Shown piece by piece: positions 11,119 through 22,645 of a DNA stretch of 64,000 nucleotides; the first letter of the stretch is position 1, and every line of letters starts with the position of its first letter. Source of the stretch: Myrmaecium sp. VS I D KN 1 (lineage: Eukaryota; Ascomycota; Dothideomycetes; Valsariales; Valsariaceae); NCBI GenBank assembly GCA_019775845.1, contig JADQAV010000044.1:186001-250000 (forward strand). The letters run 5' to 3'. The notes under the pieces are model-generated. The model ran no database searches. It was not told where the DNA came from and was given only the letters and a program-made list of their open reading frames with translations. Both the position numbers and the translations under genes were made by a program.

Positions 11119-13090
11119 TCAGCCTCCCATCCCAGCAACAGCGCCCTGAGCCAGAACCGGAGGAGGCGGTGGCGGCGGCGGCGGGTTTATCTCCATCGCA
11201 TGCGCTGCCGCTGGCGGAGGAGGCAGAGGCGGAGGAGGAGGGGGCATGGCCGTCGAGTCCGACACCGGCGACGGTCGGACGCGCGGACTTCCGCCTCCAT
11301 CATGATAGCTATCGGCATGGCTTCCGTCATGCATTTGTACGTCTTCCTCTCCTTCTCCGTCTCCCTCTTGCTCGCCTTTTCTCACGCGCTCTTCTTTGGC
11401 TTCTCCTTCCTCTTCGGCTTCTGCTTTAGCTTCTACTTCTGCTTCTTCTGCTTCTGCTTCCTTTTCTTCTCCTGCTTCTTCTGCTCCTTCACGCTTCGCT
11501 CTTGCTCGTGCTCTCTTCCCCCTTTCCACATCCACATCCTCCACATGCTCCTCCTCCTCTCCCATCCTCTCCTCCCCCTTCTTCGTCACCGGCACATCCC
11601 CAGCAACCGCCTCCCCTCCACCCCCTCGTTCAAAAGCCACATGCCCTCCCTGCTGCATCTGCAGCCCCGCGCTTACCGGTCCTCCGCCAGAGAACGCCGG
11701 GTGGTAATGGTGGTGGGGGTGGTACGTCGGACTACTCATGCACAGCAGCGTATCCACCGCGTCCTTCTCCGCTTGATGGGAGGGCATGCGAAGCACCGGG
11801 GCGGGGGTGAGGGGGGTGTTATGCTGTTGCTGCTGCTGCTGCTGGTAATACTGGCTGGATTCGGTTTGAGCGGAGTGACGGCGGAGGAGGGTGGAGTGGG
11901 TGTGGGTGGAGGAGAGAGAGGTGGTGCGGCGGTGGTTGTGGTGGTGGATGGTGGTGCTGCTGTGATGGGAGGAGGGGGGAAAGTCGACGGGGGGTGCGAG
12001 GGCGGGGGCGGGGGAGCTGAGGAAGGGGGTGTTGGGTTGAGGATGGGGGTAGTGGTGGGAGGGCGGCGATTCGGGAACACGAGTGCTGGCGGAATGCCAG
12101 AAGGCTGTGGGAGATGTGGGGTTAGCATGTGGTGAAGGGAGGGGGTTGCGGAGGAAACGTACTGCTCGACGGAGTGCCGTGGAGGGATAGGGAGGTGGTG
12201 CCGGGCGGACTACCGTGACCCCCGGCCACCGGCGAGGCGAGGTGAGGGGCGGCGGAGCCGTCGGAGAAGCCGCTCGGCCGGCGGCGGCGGAGGTGATCCG
12301 CGACCATCGGGGAGGAAGTCGGGGAGCCCTCGAGCTCGTCGACGGACTGTCGCTCCCACCCGTGCTGCACCTTCACCATCGCGTACGACAGGCGCGTCTT
12401 GAGCTTGGCGGAGAGCTGGGAAACGATGAGCGAGGACGCGTCGTCTCCTCCCCGGGGCGCCGGACGACCCACCTCTCCGATCCGGCTCAGGTTGGAGTCG
12501 AGGCTCTTGTTGCGGGCGTGGTGTCCGCCGCCGCCGCCGCCGCCGTGGACGCTCCGGGCGAACCGGCTCAGCTCCGACTCGGACCCGACGCTCTTGACCT
12601 CGCCGCTGGCCGTGCGCTTGTGTCCGCGTGCGGGATGCGGCGTGTCCAGCGCCATCGGGCTGGCCAGCGCGCTGGGCGTCGGCGTCGCGGCTTCCGCCCG
12701 ACCATCCGCCTTCACGGGCGTGAGCTGGCGCGTGGAGGACTCCGGAACGGCGCGCTCGGACGCGTCGCCGTTCGTCGCGACCGGCTCGTTTTCGTCTGTC
12801 CGGCGCATGTGCGCGGCTTCGTTCGAGGACATGGGGGATGTCTGCTCGGTGGTGGTGGTGGTGCTGGCAGCATTGGAGGAGGCATCGCTCGTCGTGGACG
12901 CGGTCAGACACGACGGCGCGGTTGCCGCGCTGCAGGGGTGGTGGTTGGCGGTAGACGCGGTCGAGTCTTGCGAGTTGGACGGCGGCGGCGGTGAGAACGA
13001 GTCAGGCGGGCTCTCGTGCGACGCGACGGGTGGGTTGGCGGCGTGGATGCCGGTGGGATCTGTGATGCTTGCGAGACTGGGTTGGTACAT
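11119..13090 (-). CDS. Whi5/Nrm1-type cell-cycle transcriptional corepressor (GTB motif)
   Basis: Family members bind SBF or MBF and repress G1/S genes until CDK phosphorylation. Exons 13090-12163 and 12104-11119 (intron 12105-12162, GTACGT donor, branch GCTAAC, acceptor CCCACAG); 637 aa. The N-terminal part is Ser/Thr/Pro-rich and disordered with several S/T-P sites. The GTB-like motif LKTRLSYAMVKVQHGWE lies at about 232-250. Splicing creates SSSTFWHSAST; a second compact block, QAEKDAVDTLLCMSSP, lies at about 418-433. The C-terminus holds a polyQ run, an acidic Glu/Ala helix and polyproline runs. The start at 13090 (MYQPSLASITDPTG) is preferred over an upstream in-frame ATG at 13414 whose extra 108 residues look like translated leader. 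Assignment to Whi5 or Nrm1 specifically is not possible by eye. Confidence 0.75.
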
Positions 13091-14258
13091 GATCGTGTTT
13101 CTTGTGTGAACGAGTGGATAAATGGATGAATCAGGAAGAATCGCTTCAGCGTACAAGCCCTCCTTCGTGTTCGCAGGGACAGGGCTTGGACACGTAAGGA
13201 CGACACAGTAGGTACGGAGTACTCGGGAGGTAGAGTACAGTACAGTACTTAGGTACAGTCGAGTCGGCATATGACACGCACCTCTCATAGTATCAATGGC
13301 GGGGTAATCCGGGCAGCGCGCCTCCGCAGCAGCAGCAGCAGCAGCAGCATGTCCTCCCTCCTCCCGGTCCTTCACGTTAAGCGCCCCCGGGAGAGGAGGC
13401 GGTGCGTGCATCAACCCGCCGGTCTTTCCCGCTTTCTCGTGCGGCGCGGAGCAGGGCAGCGGCGATTAATCTCTAGCTTTCGTTTCACACGCTCTGAAGC
13501 GCTTTCTTTTTCGCGGATGAAGGAGCTCGAAGACGTCAGACGGAGGAGAAGGAGAAGGAAGAGGCGATCTCGATCCTCCTCAACGCGCGACTCGCTCGGC
13601 TCAGTCGGACGGGGGTGAGGGGGGTTCGACAGGGGGGTGATGGAAGCCGCGGCTTGTAGTGATGAAAACCGCGTATATCGATCTTCGATATTCACGCAGT
13701 TGAGTTAATTCAGTATGTAGTGGTTGATTGAGATTCAGGATTGAAGTCAGAAAACTGCCCAGCAACATAATGAGGTACATCACTTTAGCCGTCGCGTCGT
13801 CGCGTTGCCGCGCCCAAGCGCGACGTGCCGGGACGCGACGAGCGGGAAGTGCGATGATGCGTGGGGTACGCGAGGTCACGCCCCCTCCGTTTCCCGTGAC
13901 GCACAATGAGAAGGGTAAGGCACGCCATGAAAAATAAAGAAAAATAAATATATCGAGATAAAAGGAATGAAACAAACGAAGAAGAGACGTTAAATAATAA
14001 GAGAAAAGCTAGGATGAATATATATACAGCTGTATGGGCCAGGAGAGATCAAGTACGTAAGAACGAAAGAGGAAAATTATAGATGCTGTCTAGAATACAT
14101 TACTACAAGATGGTATGAATAAGGAAGTAAATAGTAGCTTCTAGATGCACATCCACACTTCGATAACCATTTCAGGCCTCTCAAAGACGAGCCTCGTACC
14201 TAAAGAGAACATCACATCTCACAACCCTTCGCCAAATACACACATACCATCAACTTAC
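13091..14258. promoter_or_regulatory. Promoter and leader of the Nrm1-like gene; 3' flank of the TBC gene
   Basis: About 1.2 kb. In the orientation of the minus-strand Nrm1-like gene, an SBF/MBF-like element CGCGAAAAA lies at 13515-13507, about 420 bp upstream of its start codon. Short repeats AGTACAGTACAGTAC occur around 13236-13250. The segment 13930-14140 is AT-rich and resembles the TBC gene's 3' flank. No gene seen. Confidence 0.4.
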
Positions 14259-15797
14259 CTACCGCCGCCGCCCAAGCAAATCCCACACCCTCCTCACCAC
14301 CCCATGCCAACCCCGCCAGCCCGCATACGGAAACGCATCCGCCGGCGCAGCACCCGCAGAATACGCCCCAACCCACCACGCAAACACACCCACCAGCACC
14401 GCCAACCCCAGCGCCCCCGCCGGCCGACGATACACCCACAACCGCCTACGAGCGCCCGCAACAAGGCGCGCCAGGGCACGGGCGCGCCGGAGCTGCGCCT
14501 CCTGCCGGGCCAGCAGGCGCTCGCCGTCCTGGGGGGACTGCCGGCGGAGGGCGGGGCCGTGGTGGGTGGTTTTGAGGACGCTGTAGGGGGAGGCGGCGCG
14601 CCAGCGGGGGAGGGAGGTGGGGGGCACGGCGCGGCGGAGCGCGGTCGTTTGCGCGATGAGGGCTTCGAGGTCGAGGGGTTTGGGGAGCTTGGAGAGGATG
14701 GCGTGCAGCATGTCCGGTTCGTCGGGCCTGATGTCGAGGAGCTCGGCGCGGCGGGCGCGGATGATCTGTAGCGATTTGGTTAGCTGGTTGGGGGGCCGGG
14801 TTTAGTTTGGTTTGGGAGGAAAGGCGCACCACGGCGAAGAGATAGAGGGACATGGCTGCCTCGTGTGCGAGCAGGAAGTCGAACAAGCGCGCGATCTGCC
14901 CGTATTGCTCGATATCGTGCGCGTACAGCGTCAACGTCGCGGAGAGGGCGAAGAACGGCTGCGCCAGTGTGTGCGAGAGGTGCTCGCAGAGGACGGGGTC
15001 GGCGGCGTGGAGGATGGCGGGAAGCAGGTGCAGGTGGGCCATGGCGCCGTCGAGCGAGGGCAGCATGAAGTCGCGGATCCGGAGCAGGGAGAGCCGGACG
15101 ACGGCCGGCGTGGCCAGCTGCGGGCCCAGAACCAGCAGCAGCACCTGCACGATGTCGTGGTAGCCCTGGAAGTAGCAGAGCGATGGGTATCGGCGGAGGA
15201 CTTCGGTGATCAGGTCGAGGAGCTCCTGCTTCCGCCGCTCGATCTGCTGATCCGATTCATCTGCGATCGCCCGGCGTCAGCGATGGGCTCTGGGTCTGGG
15301 GGTCGTCTGTCCCTCACCTTTGGGGTAGTACACGAAGGATCGGTGTACGTCGAGCTTGACCTGGTCTTCGTCCCGGTGCGGTGGAAGTGCCTTCCAGGAA
15401 GTATCGGATTCCCACGTGTCATTGTTGGCGCCCAGCAGAATCGGCCCTGATGATATCTCGGTCAGCGTGACTCGTCGGTGGCGGCGTCCTCCTGGGAGGG
15501 AAGTTGATGAGAGGTTGGGTGCGTACATGCTGTCTTCCGCACCGTGTCCTCGACCAAGCCGCCCTCGGTCGTTGCGAGAGCGGCGAGCGCGTCGAAATCG
15601 CCGTCGCGGCAGGCCTGCAAGATTTGCGTCACCTTCGCTGACTCGGCGGCAGACAGGGATTTCGTGGTGGAGGTCGAGGGCGACGGGGAGGGCGATGGGG
15701 ACACAGCGCGCTGCTGGTGGTGCTGTTGGCCATTGCGGGGAACGTCGGAGGTGGTGGAGGTCGAAGGACTGCTGCTACGGCTCTGTGAGGGATCCAT
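14259..15797 (-). CDS. TBC-domain Rab GTPase-activating protein, TBC1D20/Gyp8-like, membrane-anchored
   Basis: Stimulates GTP hydrolysis by Rab1/Ypt-type GTPases at the ER-Golgi. Exons 15797-15527, 15446-15318, 15260-14830 and 14765-14259 (introns 80, 57 and 64 nt, all phase-consistent); 445 aa. The first splice makes VRKTAWPILLG, the classic TBC opening. The arginine finger lies in KLDVHRSF (about 120-126) and the glutamine finger in YFQGYHDIVQV (about 163-173). The TBC domain continues with LPSLDGAMAHLHLLP, TLTLYAHDIEQYGQIARLFDF and ALIAQTTALRRAVP. A C-terminal hydrophobic segment ALGLAVLVGVFAWWVG (about 408-423) would anchor it, as in TBC1D20. The stop TAG is followed directly by GTAAGT, so an alternative 3' exon is possible. 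Confidence 0.88.
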
Positions 15798-17147
15798 GAC
15801 GCTGCCTAGCCCATTCTCGAGGATCGCGGCCCGGTGGTGTTGCTCACGAGGTCAGAGTTGCTGCTGGAGAGGCTGGAGCTTGCGTGCCTGGGTGCGGATG
15901 GAAGGAGCATTTCCCCGACGGTTGTGAGCGGCGATAGGTAGCTGCGACAGAGCATCCCGACAGCTGCGGCGACGGGCAGTGAGCTGTCCGCTGTTCGCGC
16001 GTGCGCCGTGATACCACTGGGCCGAATCAGACGTGCAAGCCAGCCGGATCTGCTCAGGAGAAGGACGGCGGCGGATGCAAATCAAAAGTCTAACAAATTG
16101 CGAGCATTCTCACGCCGGAGGTTATGGAAGTTGGGTGGTCGGTCGGTTGCAGCCCACCGGCCACCCCCTCCAGTCCGTCAGTGTCCCCCGAGGCGGGTCT
16201 GTCAGATCCTGTGGCTCGACGTCCCCGTTTCTCCACAGTCGATACCTTACTCATTGACCGACGATATATCCTCACCTGCCAGCTCTGCGTCGTCTGAGGC
16301 GTTGAGAGTGTACCCGCACGCTGGTATATATCCTCCGAGAGACGCTTCCCCTCGTCCGCGAGCAACGCTGTCCGATCCGCGTCTAGAGTTGTGCCGACCT
16401 GCATGCAGCGGCCAGACGCTCAGGTTACCTTCGCGTCTGTCGCCTGCTCACCCACTCATTAATCCTCACCCAGCGCTCGGCAGCGTCAAGGTAAGGCTGT
16501 TCACGACTCGCGATACCCTCACCGCCGCCGAGTCGGACTGGCTGTCATCCTCCCCTCAAGGACTCGCGTCAAGGCCCTCCGTTTGGCGCCATCCGGCACG
16601 GGCCGACGTGGTTGCTGCTCGTCCTCTCCCTTGCTCCGCGGTTCCAGCCGCATCGGTTCGCTCGGTCTGCTAGGGGAAGAGGCACGCAAAACCGTCTGAT
16701 GCACGGTTGCACGGCCCTGCACCGATCCTGCGGCGGGCTCTTCCGTGACTTCCAAACCGCCTAGCCTCCTTGCTTTAATCGAGCCTTGCATCAGGTGGAT
16801 CTTGTACGAGTCCGTGGTCGCGGACAGAAGCGCATTCACGTCGAGTGCGCAAGGCTGGCTGCTCTCAACTTCACATAATGCGTCACCAGTCCCCGACACC
16901 TCAGACCCTCGATTTTCGGATTGCTCTGTTTTTGTTGCGTTTCCTCTCTTAGCCATCGTTCTTAGTCACTTCCCTCTACTTTTTCAAGCATAGCCGTTCC
17001 GCTTCAAGGCCTCTCGCAAGCGGGGGCGACGAATTCATAGACATCGTGTTGAGCTGAAGCCCGACGGTGCATTCAGTAAATCACGCTTCACCTGTTTTCT
17101 TGAAACTTGGCAAGCATTGCAGTCCCGGTACGACCAAGGCTGCCGCC
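15798..17147. other. 1.35 kb divergent intergenic region (contains one doubtful small ORF)
   Basis: Lies between the TBC gene (-) and the CPSF-A/MMS1-like gene (+). The only ORF with some protein-like character is listed separately (16519-16956, -). Other ORFs on either strand lack any recognisable motif. No clear TATA, CCAAT or repeat structure seen. Confidence 0.4.
16519..16956 (-). CDS. Doubtful small hypothetical protein, 145 aa
   Basis: Not recognised. Starts with MAKRGNATKTEQ in a good context (AACGATGGC) and is divergent from the gene at 17148, 191 bp away. The middle (LDVNALLSATTDSYKIHLMQ, then ARRLGGLEVTEE) looks like a short helical protein segment rather than chance, while the C-terminus is Arg/Pro-rich and may be non-coding or lead into further exons. 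There is no intron evidence and no known domain. It may be a small nuclear protein or simply leader sequence. Confidence 0.3.
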   Translation of the reverse strand: MAKRGNATKTEQSENRGSEVSGTGDALCEVESSQPCALDVNALLSATTDSYKIHLMQGSIKARRLGGLEVTEEPAAGSVQGRATVHQTVLRASSPSRPSEPMRLEPRSKGEDEQQPRRPVPDGAKRRALTRVLEGRMTASPTRRR

Positions 17148-20100
17148 ATGTCGATTCAAACTGCCGTCTATGAGGGCGGTCAGTGGACCACGCGGGATGT
17201 GAATATCCACGATATCATAGGGAGAGCTCGCCAAACCGAACGTACAAGGACGCAGGCATCTGATGCCGGCCCGGCGGAGCCAACACCCATCGTTGGTCTT
17301 CTCTCCAAAACCATCGTACGCAGTCCTGTGATCAACCGAATCATCCCAGGGAGGATCCGGGACAAGGACAAGAATGACATTATCTTCATCGGGGAAGACT
17401 TCATCCACATCAAAGAGGTGGACGCCGACGCGCATCTCACCCACATCGCGACCAAGGACGACTTCCGCTCCCGCATCCGCGCCGCGCGGGTGTTTGGAGA
17501 ACCCCGAATGCCGATCTTAGACGTCAAGAAAGCGCAGGATGAAAGTGTGGTCAAAACAGAGCCGGAAGACGATGCGATGGACATCGACCGGCCGGCCACC
17601 ATCCCTCCTCAGGTGCTTGTCCTGACGCTTGAGTCGAACGAGATCATGTTCCTGTTCGCGCACGAGGAGCCGGACGGTGGGATTGTCTTCATGCACAGCG
17701 GGTTACCCATGCCGCAAGGGACATCTCAGCTCGACCAACCGGGGCGGCACCTTGCGGTGGACCCGTTGTCTCGAGCCATTGCCGTTGCCGCATGCGAGAA
17801 TACCGTCATTATCTACTCTACGAAGAAGATGGATGACGTGCGACAAGAGTTCATGGAGGACTCGACTGCCTGGTCCCCCATCCGGGAAGAACGTCCGGTG
17901 CGGATCGACGGCGCCGTTTTGCATATGGAGTTTCTGTATCCTGCGCAGGATGACGAAAACCATGTCATTTTGCTGGTGATTTATGCGACAGAGACCAAGA
18001 CAAGGATGAACTGTTATGACTGGGATAATGCGAAAGGCCTCAGGTCGGCCGAGGTTAGAGCGCATCGGCAGCCGCTTTCCAAAGGTACGTGCTACGGACT
18101 GGAATCAGTGGAACGTTGCCGCTAATTCGTTCTATTGCTTATGCAGAAGAGCGGTTTCCGTCCCTATTGATACCCCTGCAGTTCTCCTCGGACTTCATGG
18201 TCATCGGCACTCGTGAAGTGTATCTGTACAAGAACATACTGTCCGGCGTGCCGTCGAAGACTGCAATGAGCATCACCCAGAATGAACCGCCCCGGTTTCC
18301 TGGAAGCTCGCCGCACTTCCCTCGCTGGACATCTTGGTGTCGGATGGTGCGAAATTTCCGCCTTAAAGGCAAGAACGAGGAGAATTTCTATCTCATCCGA
18401 GAAGACGGGGTGGCGAACTACATCCGCATCAACCCTGAGCAGAGTACTACGATTAGCCCAGCGGCACACTTCAACTGCTCGGTCGACACCGCGTTTGCAC
18501 GGCTTGATGTAGGATGGTCTTTGGATAAGCCGGACGTCTTGATCGCGGGTGGTGATTTCTGCTATGGCCAGGTCTGCAAAATCGGTTCCTGGAAAAACGA
18601 ACACAAGCCGGGGCGCAGTCGGACGGACGTGCTGAATGCAGTTCACATCGAATCCATCCCGAACTGGGCGCCCACGTTGGATTTGATGATCTCGGATCTC
18701 CCCGGACTTGCCACATCGCCCGGCAACGGTCGCGAATCCATCTATACTACTTCCGGACGATATCCGTTTGGCGCCATCTCGGAGCTGCGATGGGGCGTTC
18801 AGGCTCGTGTCGGAATCACGATACCCGAACAAGAACTCGCGGACATCACTGGCGTCTGGGCGCTCTTCGATGGCACGGGAGAAGGCATCTTCTTCCTGAT
18901 GTCCTTCGCCGAGCAAAGCACGTTGATCCGGATAACGGCCGAGTCGGAGGTCCAGTTCGACTTCAGCGACCAAAGCTGCGGTGTTGACGTGGATCGCCAA
19001 ACTCTCGCAGCTGCATCTCTCGATCTGCGGTCGGTTGTACAGGTCACTGAGCAGGCCATCACCGTTCTGGACAGCACAAGCACAGATGCAGTTCTGAAGC
19101 GCAGTGCGGCGCTGGAGCTGCCGTCCGGGACGACCATCGTCGCTGCCGACATTCGACCACCCCTTCCTGTCGTTGTTGTTGCACTTCGGCGTGAGGGCCA
19201 GGTCTCGGTGCAGGTCGTGCAAATCAGAGGAGGCGACACAACATCCATCAAACCCGTCGGAGAGAGCTACTCGCTTGACACCGACCTTACTTCCCTATCT
19301 CTTGTAAATCTCAAAGATCCTTCGTTGCCTCCGCTCATCTGCATCGGCACGGCAGACGGCCGCGTGTTGATTCTCAGCCTGGATCCCGAGCGTCGGCAGC
19401 TCTACTTGGTCAGGTCGTACTCGGTCAATCAACAAGCCACGCAGGACCCCGGATATGTTTGTAATAGTGTCACGGTACTGGCTAATTCTTCCCACAATAC
19501 CCATTGTCTCGTGTGTGGCCTGCGAAACGGCAGCATGTACAGCATTCCCATTGACCTAGCATCTCTGACCTCGGCACCGTCCACGCAAACAACTGATCAC
19601 CAAGGCAAGCTCATCCCTATCGGACAAACACCCGTGCACGTTTACTCCAGTCCTGATCGCGACGACATCGCGTTCTTTACATGCGGGCCTGAAACATGCC
19701 GCTTGACGTATGGAGGGCACAAGACCGGTCTCAACATCCACAACATCTGGTTCACCGATCGGAAGGAACCGGCATTCAAGCAGCCAACGCTGCATTCGCT
19801 TTCGCAGATACCGCTAGACTTCCCCTTTGAACGCCATCTCATCTGCATCTCCGGCAGCTGTTTCATGATCGCGCACATAGAAGATACGGTGGAAGTGGTC
19901 CCCCGCCGCGTACCACTGGACGACACCCCTTACAAGTTCCTCTACTCGAAGATCCTCCGGTTGATGGTGGTCGCCGCGTTGCGGACGAGGGAGCGTCCGA
20001 ATGACCCTGGCTACCGGGAGGTTCGCAGCGTCATATACTTCACGAACCCTCTGGACGACGACATCGAAGACCAGAAGTACCCCCACGTCAAAGGCGAGTT

Positions 20101-21378
20101 CAAGCTCAACCACGGCGAACGCGTCGTTTCCATGGTCGAGTGGGTTTGGGAGGATCCGGCCAAGGGCAAATATGTCTTTATGATCCTAGGCACCTCCACC
20201 GCGACCCCGAGCCCGGTATCCGACAAATCCGGCCGCCTGATCTTCCTTCGCATCACCAAGGATCAAGGGCGAATCCGCGCCACGGTCACGAAGACGAAGG
20301 ATTTTGCAGCTCCGGTGTACGCCATCGCCCCCTATGGAGACCGCAGGATCGTGTATGCTGCAGGAAAGCTGGTCGTCGTGGACGAGTTCAGCCCGGTGGA
20401 GGGGAAATACAAGTAGGTGATCCTCAGAATGAAGCGGGAGATGTTCCCTTGCTAACGCGTCCCAGGTGGCAGCGACTCTGCGACCACAAGCTCTCGTCCC
20501 CGGCCGTTTACATCTCCACCGTCCCGCCGTTCATTCACGTCTCCACCGCCGAAGACTCCCTCCTCACCCTCGAACTGTCCCACACCCACTCCGCCGATGG
20601 CAGCGACGAGCTTATCCACCACCTCGACCCTTACTGCAGCGACAGCCAAGCTCGCCAGCTGCTTCACCACCTCCCCGTCGCCCTCCCCAACAGCCCGCAC
20701 ACCCTCCTCCTCGCTACCGACAAATCCGCCACCTTAGTCGGGCTCCTCCAGCCGCCCCGCAAACTCCACCGCATCGCCACCACCACCCTCTTCGAAGCGC
20801 ACCTGCCCCGCAGCATCATCCGGCTGCGACGCGGACAAGTCCGACCACCCTGGCGCCTCGCCGGGCGCCCACCCCGAGGCGTCCTCCTCGACGACCTCCT
20901 CGGCACCTCCGCCGACGGCGCCGCCTTCGCCTTCGCCCTCCTCGCCCCGCCCGCCTGGCGCCTCCTCCGCCTGCTCGCCAACCTCCTCCGCGCCCAGGGC
21001 CTGCTCGACCCGCCCTTACCCACCTCCGCCTCCCCCCGCCGCGGCCTCCGCCCCCGCCTCGAGCTCCGCGACGTCGAGCCCGGCCGCGACCTGCCCGCCC
21101 TCGCCGACGGCTCGGCGTACTGCGTCGATGGCGATTTGCTTGCCGGCCTGGCTGCTGAGCGTGGCCCGGACGCTCTTCGTCGCGTGCTTGATGGTGTGGA
21201 GACTGATGTGCGCGCGCGGTTTGCGGAGTTGGCGAGGGAGTTGTTGGGGGATGGGGAGGGGCATGCGGATGGAGGGGTGGCTGGGACGGAGCGGGATGGA
21301 GATACGGAGACCGTGGATGCTGAGCTGCTGGACGGCGTGTGCGCGTGGTTGAGGGAGGTGCTCGCGGAGGTTTTGTAA
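17148..21378 (+). CDS. CPSF-A/MMS1/DDB1-type multi-beta-propeller protein
   Basis: Large nuclear scaffold of the Rse1-CPSF160-DDB1-Mms1 superfamily (MMS1_N plus CPSF_A type); members serve in mRNA 3' processing, splicing or Cul4-type ubiquitin ligases. Exons 17148-18084, 18147-20412 and 20466-21378; introns of 62 and 53 nt; 1371 aa. The splices give PLSKEERFPSLL and EGKYKWQRLCDH. It begins MSIQTAVYEGGQWTTRD, followed by LLSKTIVRSPVINRIIPG, a long array of beta-strand-like segments (for example VLVLTLESNEIMFLF, LICIGTADGRVLILSL) and, near residue 1035, DFAAPVYAIAPYGDRRIVYA as in CPSF-A domains. Exon 3 is far more C-ending and Leu/Arg-rich than exon 2, then returns to ordinary use near the stop. 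Family level is likely; ortholog (DDB1, Mms1, Rse1 or a Pezizomycotina-specific paralog) is open. An in-frame ATG at 17067 is less likely. Confidence 0.75.
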
Positions 21379-22645
21379 ATCTGCCGGTTGTTGTGTGTCG
21401 ACTGGAGGTTGAGGGTTTTTGGAGGCTGTGTCTTGTGCTTTTGCTTTCGTTCCTTTTGTCCAGCGTTGCGCTCCTTCGACCCTCCCGCCACTCGCCGTCT
21501 ATATAGCCATCTAGCTATCTACTTTTTTTTGAATATCTGCATGTTTCCCCTTCGTAACCTCGCCGACGCTTCATCCCACTCTCTCCATTCATTCATTCCT
21601 CCTGGCGTGAGTAAAGAATCCAAAAGAAAAAGCATTCTGTACTGCTTCCTAAGGGTTTGGATGATACAGGTCTGCGCTCCATTCTTCAGATCGAATCAGA
21701 TCGGTAAATCAGGCATCGAGAATCGGGCACTGGGCACTTATGGTGTGCATCCTCTTTTACCGTTCACTCATGAGCAGACGAGAATGAGTTGATACGATAC
21801 GGTATGAGTCAATTCAATTCCATCCACCAATCTCCCATCTCCTCTATCCTACTTCTCCGGCTCCGTTTCCCGTCTTCGCTCTCTCCCTTCCCCTTTTTCT
21901 TCCCCTCCCTGTCGACCAATCGTCTTCCATGGAATGAACACAAGAAGGAAAGAACAGAAGCAAAACGCCGATGAGAGACACGAAGAGGAAAGAGAAGCAG
22001 AAAGAAAGGGAAGAACGAAGCGCCAAGTAAGTCGATAGATGAGAGAGAAGATGAAAAAAAAGCGGAAGGAAGCGGAAAGTAAGAACAAGAAGAAAAACAG
22101 AAAAAGACAAAGAATGCCGCCGCCCAAAGACAGAAGAAGGGAAGAAAAAGTTCCAGAAGAGCATAAAACGCGTCGCGGAGAAGAAAGAGTAAGAAGTACG
22201 CACATGGATACAAGGAAGCAAAAAAAGCAGAAAGAAGACAAAGCACCCGTAACCCGGATTTTTCTATCGACGCCCGTGACGAAGTGAGAGGGGTAGGGGT
22301 GGGAGGGGGAGAGAGGAGATGAGGTGGGAAGGAGAGAGGATGACGAAGGAGAAAGGAAGAAAGAAAGGGTATGTCGGAGTGTAAGTGTAACAAATGTGAT
22401 TGAGAATGAAGAACAGATGCTGGTAAGAAAGACGTTCGCGTAAGTTTACGGATCGGGAGAGTCGGAGAGAGAACAAAGGGAGGCTGTGAGAACGGAAATG
22501 ATAAAGATGAACGCAAACGTGAAGATATGGAGGTTAGATGAAAGAAAAGAAAAAACAAGAAGAAGAAAGAAAAGAGAAGATTTCAATAATGTCCAAGGGA
22601 GATACGCATGTGGTCGGGTCTGAGGATCCGCGATCGAACGCCGGC
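21379..22645. other. Convergent 3' region with a long polypurine tract
   Basis: 1.27 kb between two genes that end facing each other. From about 21945 to 22560 the plus strand is almost only A and G, with AAGAAG/GAGAAA texture; the complementary strand gives a 249-codon Phe/Leu/Ser-rich ORF that is a composition artefact. No gene supported. Confidence 0.6.

Noticed and set aside
10990-12135. 381-codon plus-strand ORF
   Set aside because: Antisense to the acidic and Pro-rich second exon of the Nrm1/Whi5-like gene; the minus strand has conserved motifs and intron signals.
21809-22558. 249-codon minus-strand ORF (Phe/Leu/Ser-rich)
   Set aside because: Product of the polypurine tract on the plus strand; no domain, low complexity, lies between convergent 3' ends.
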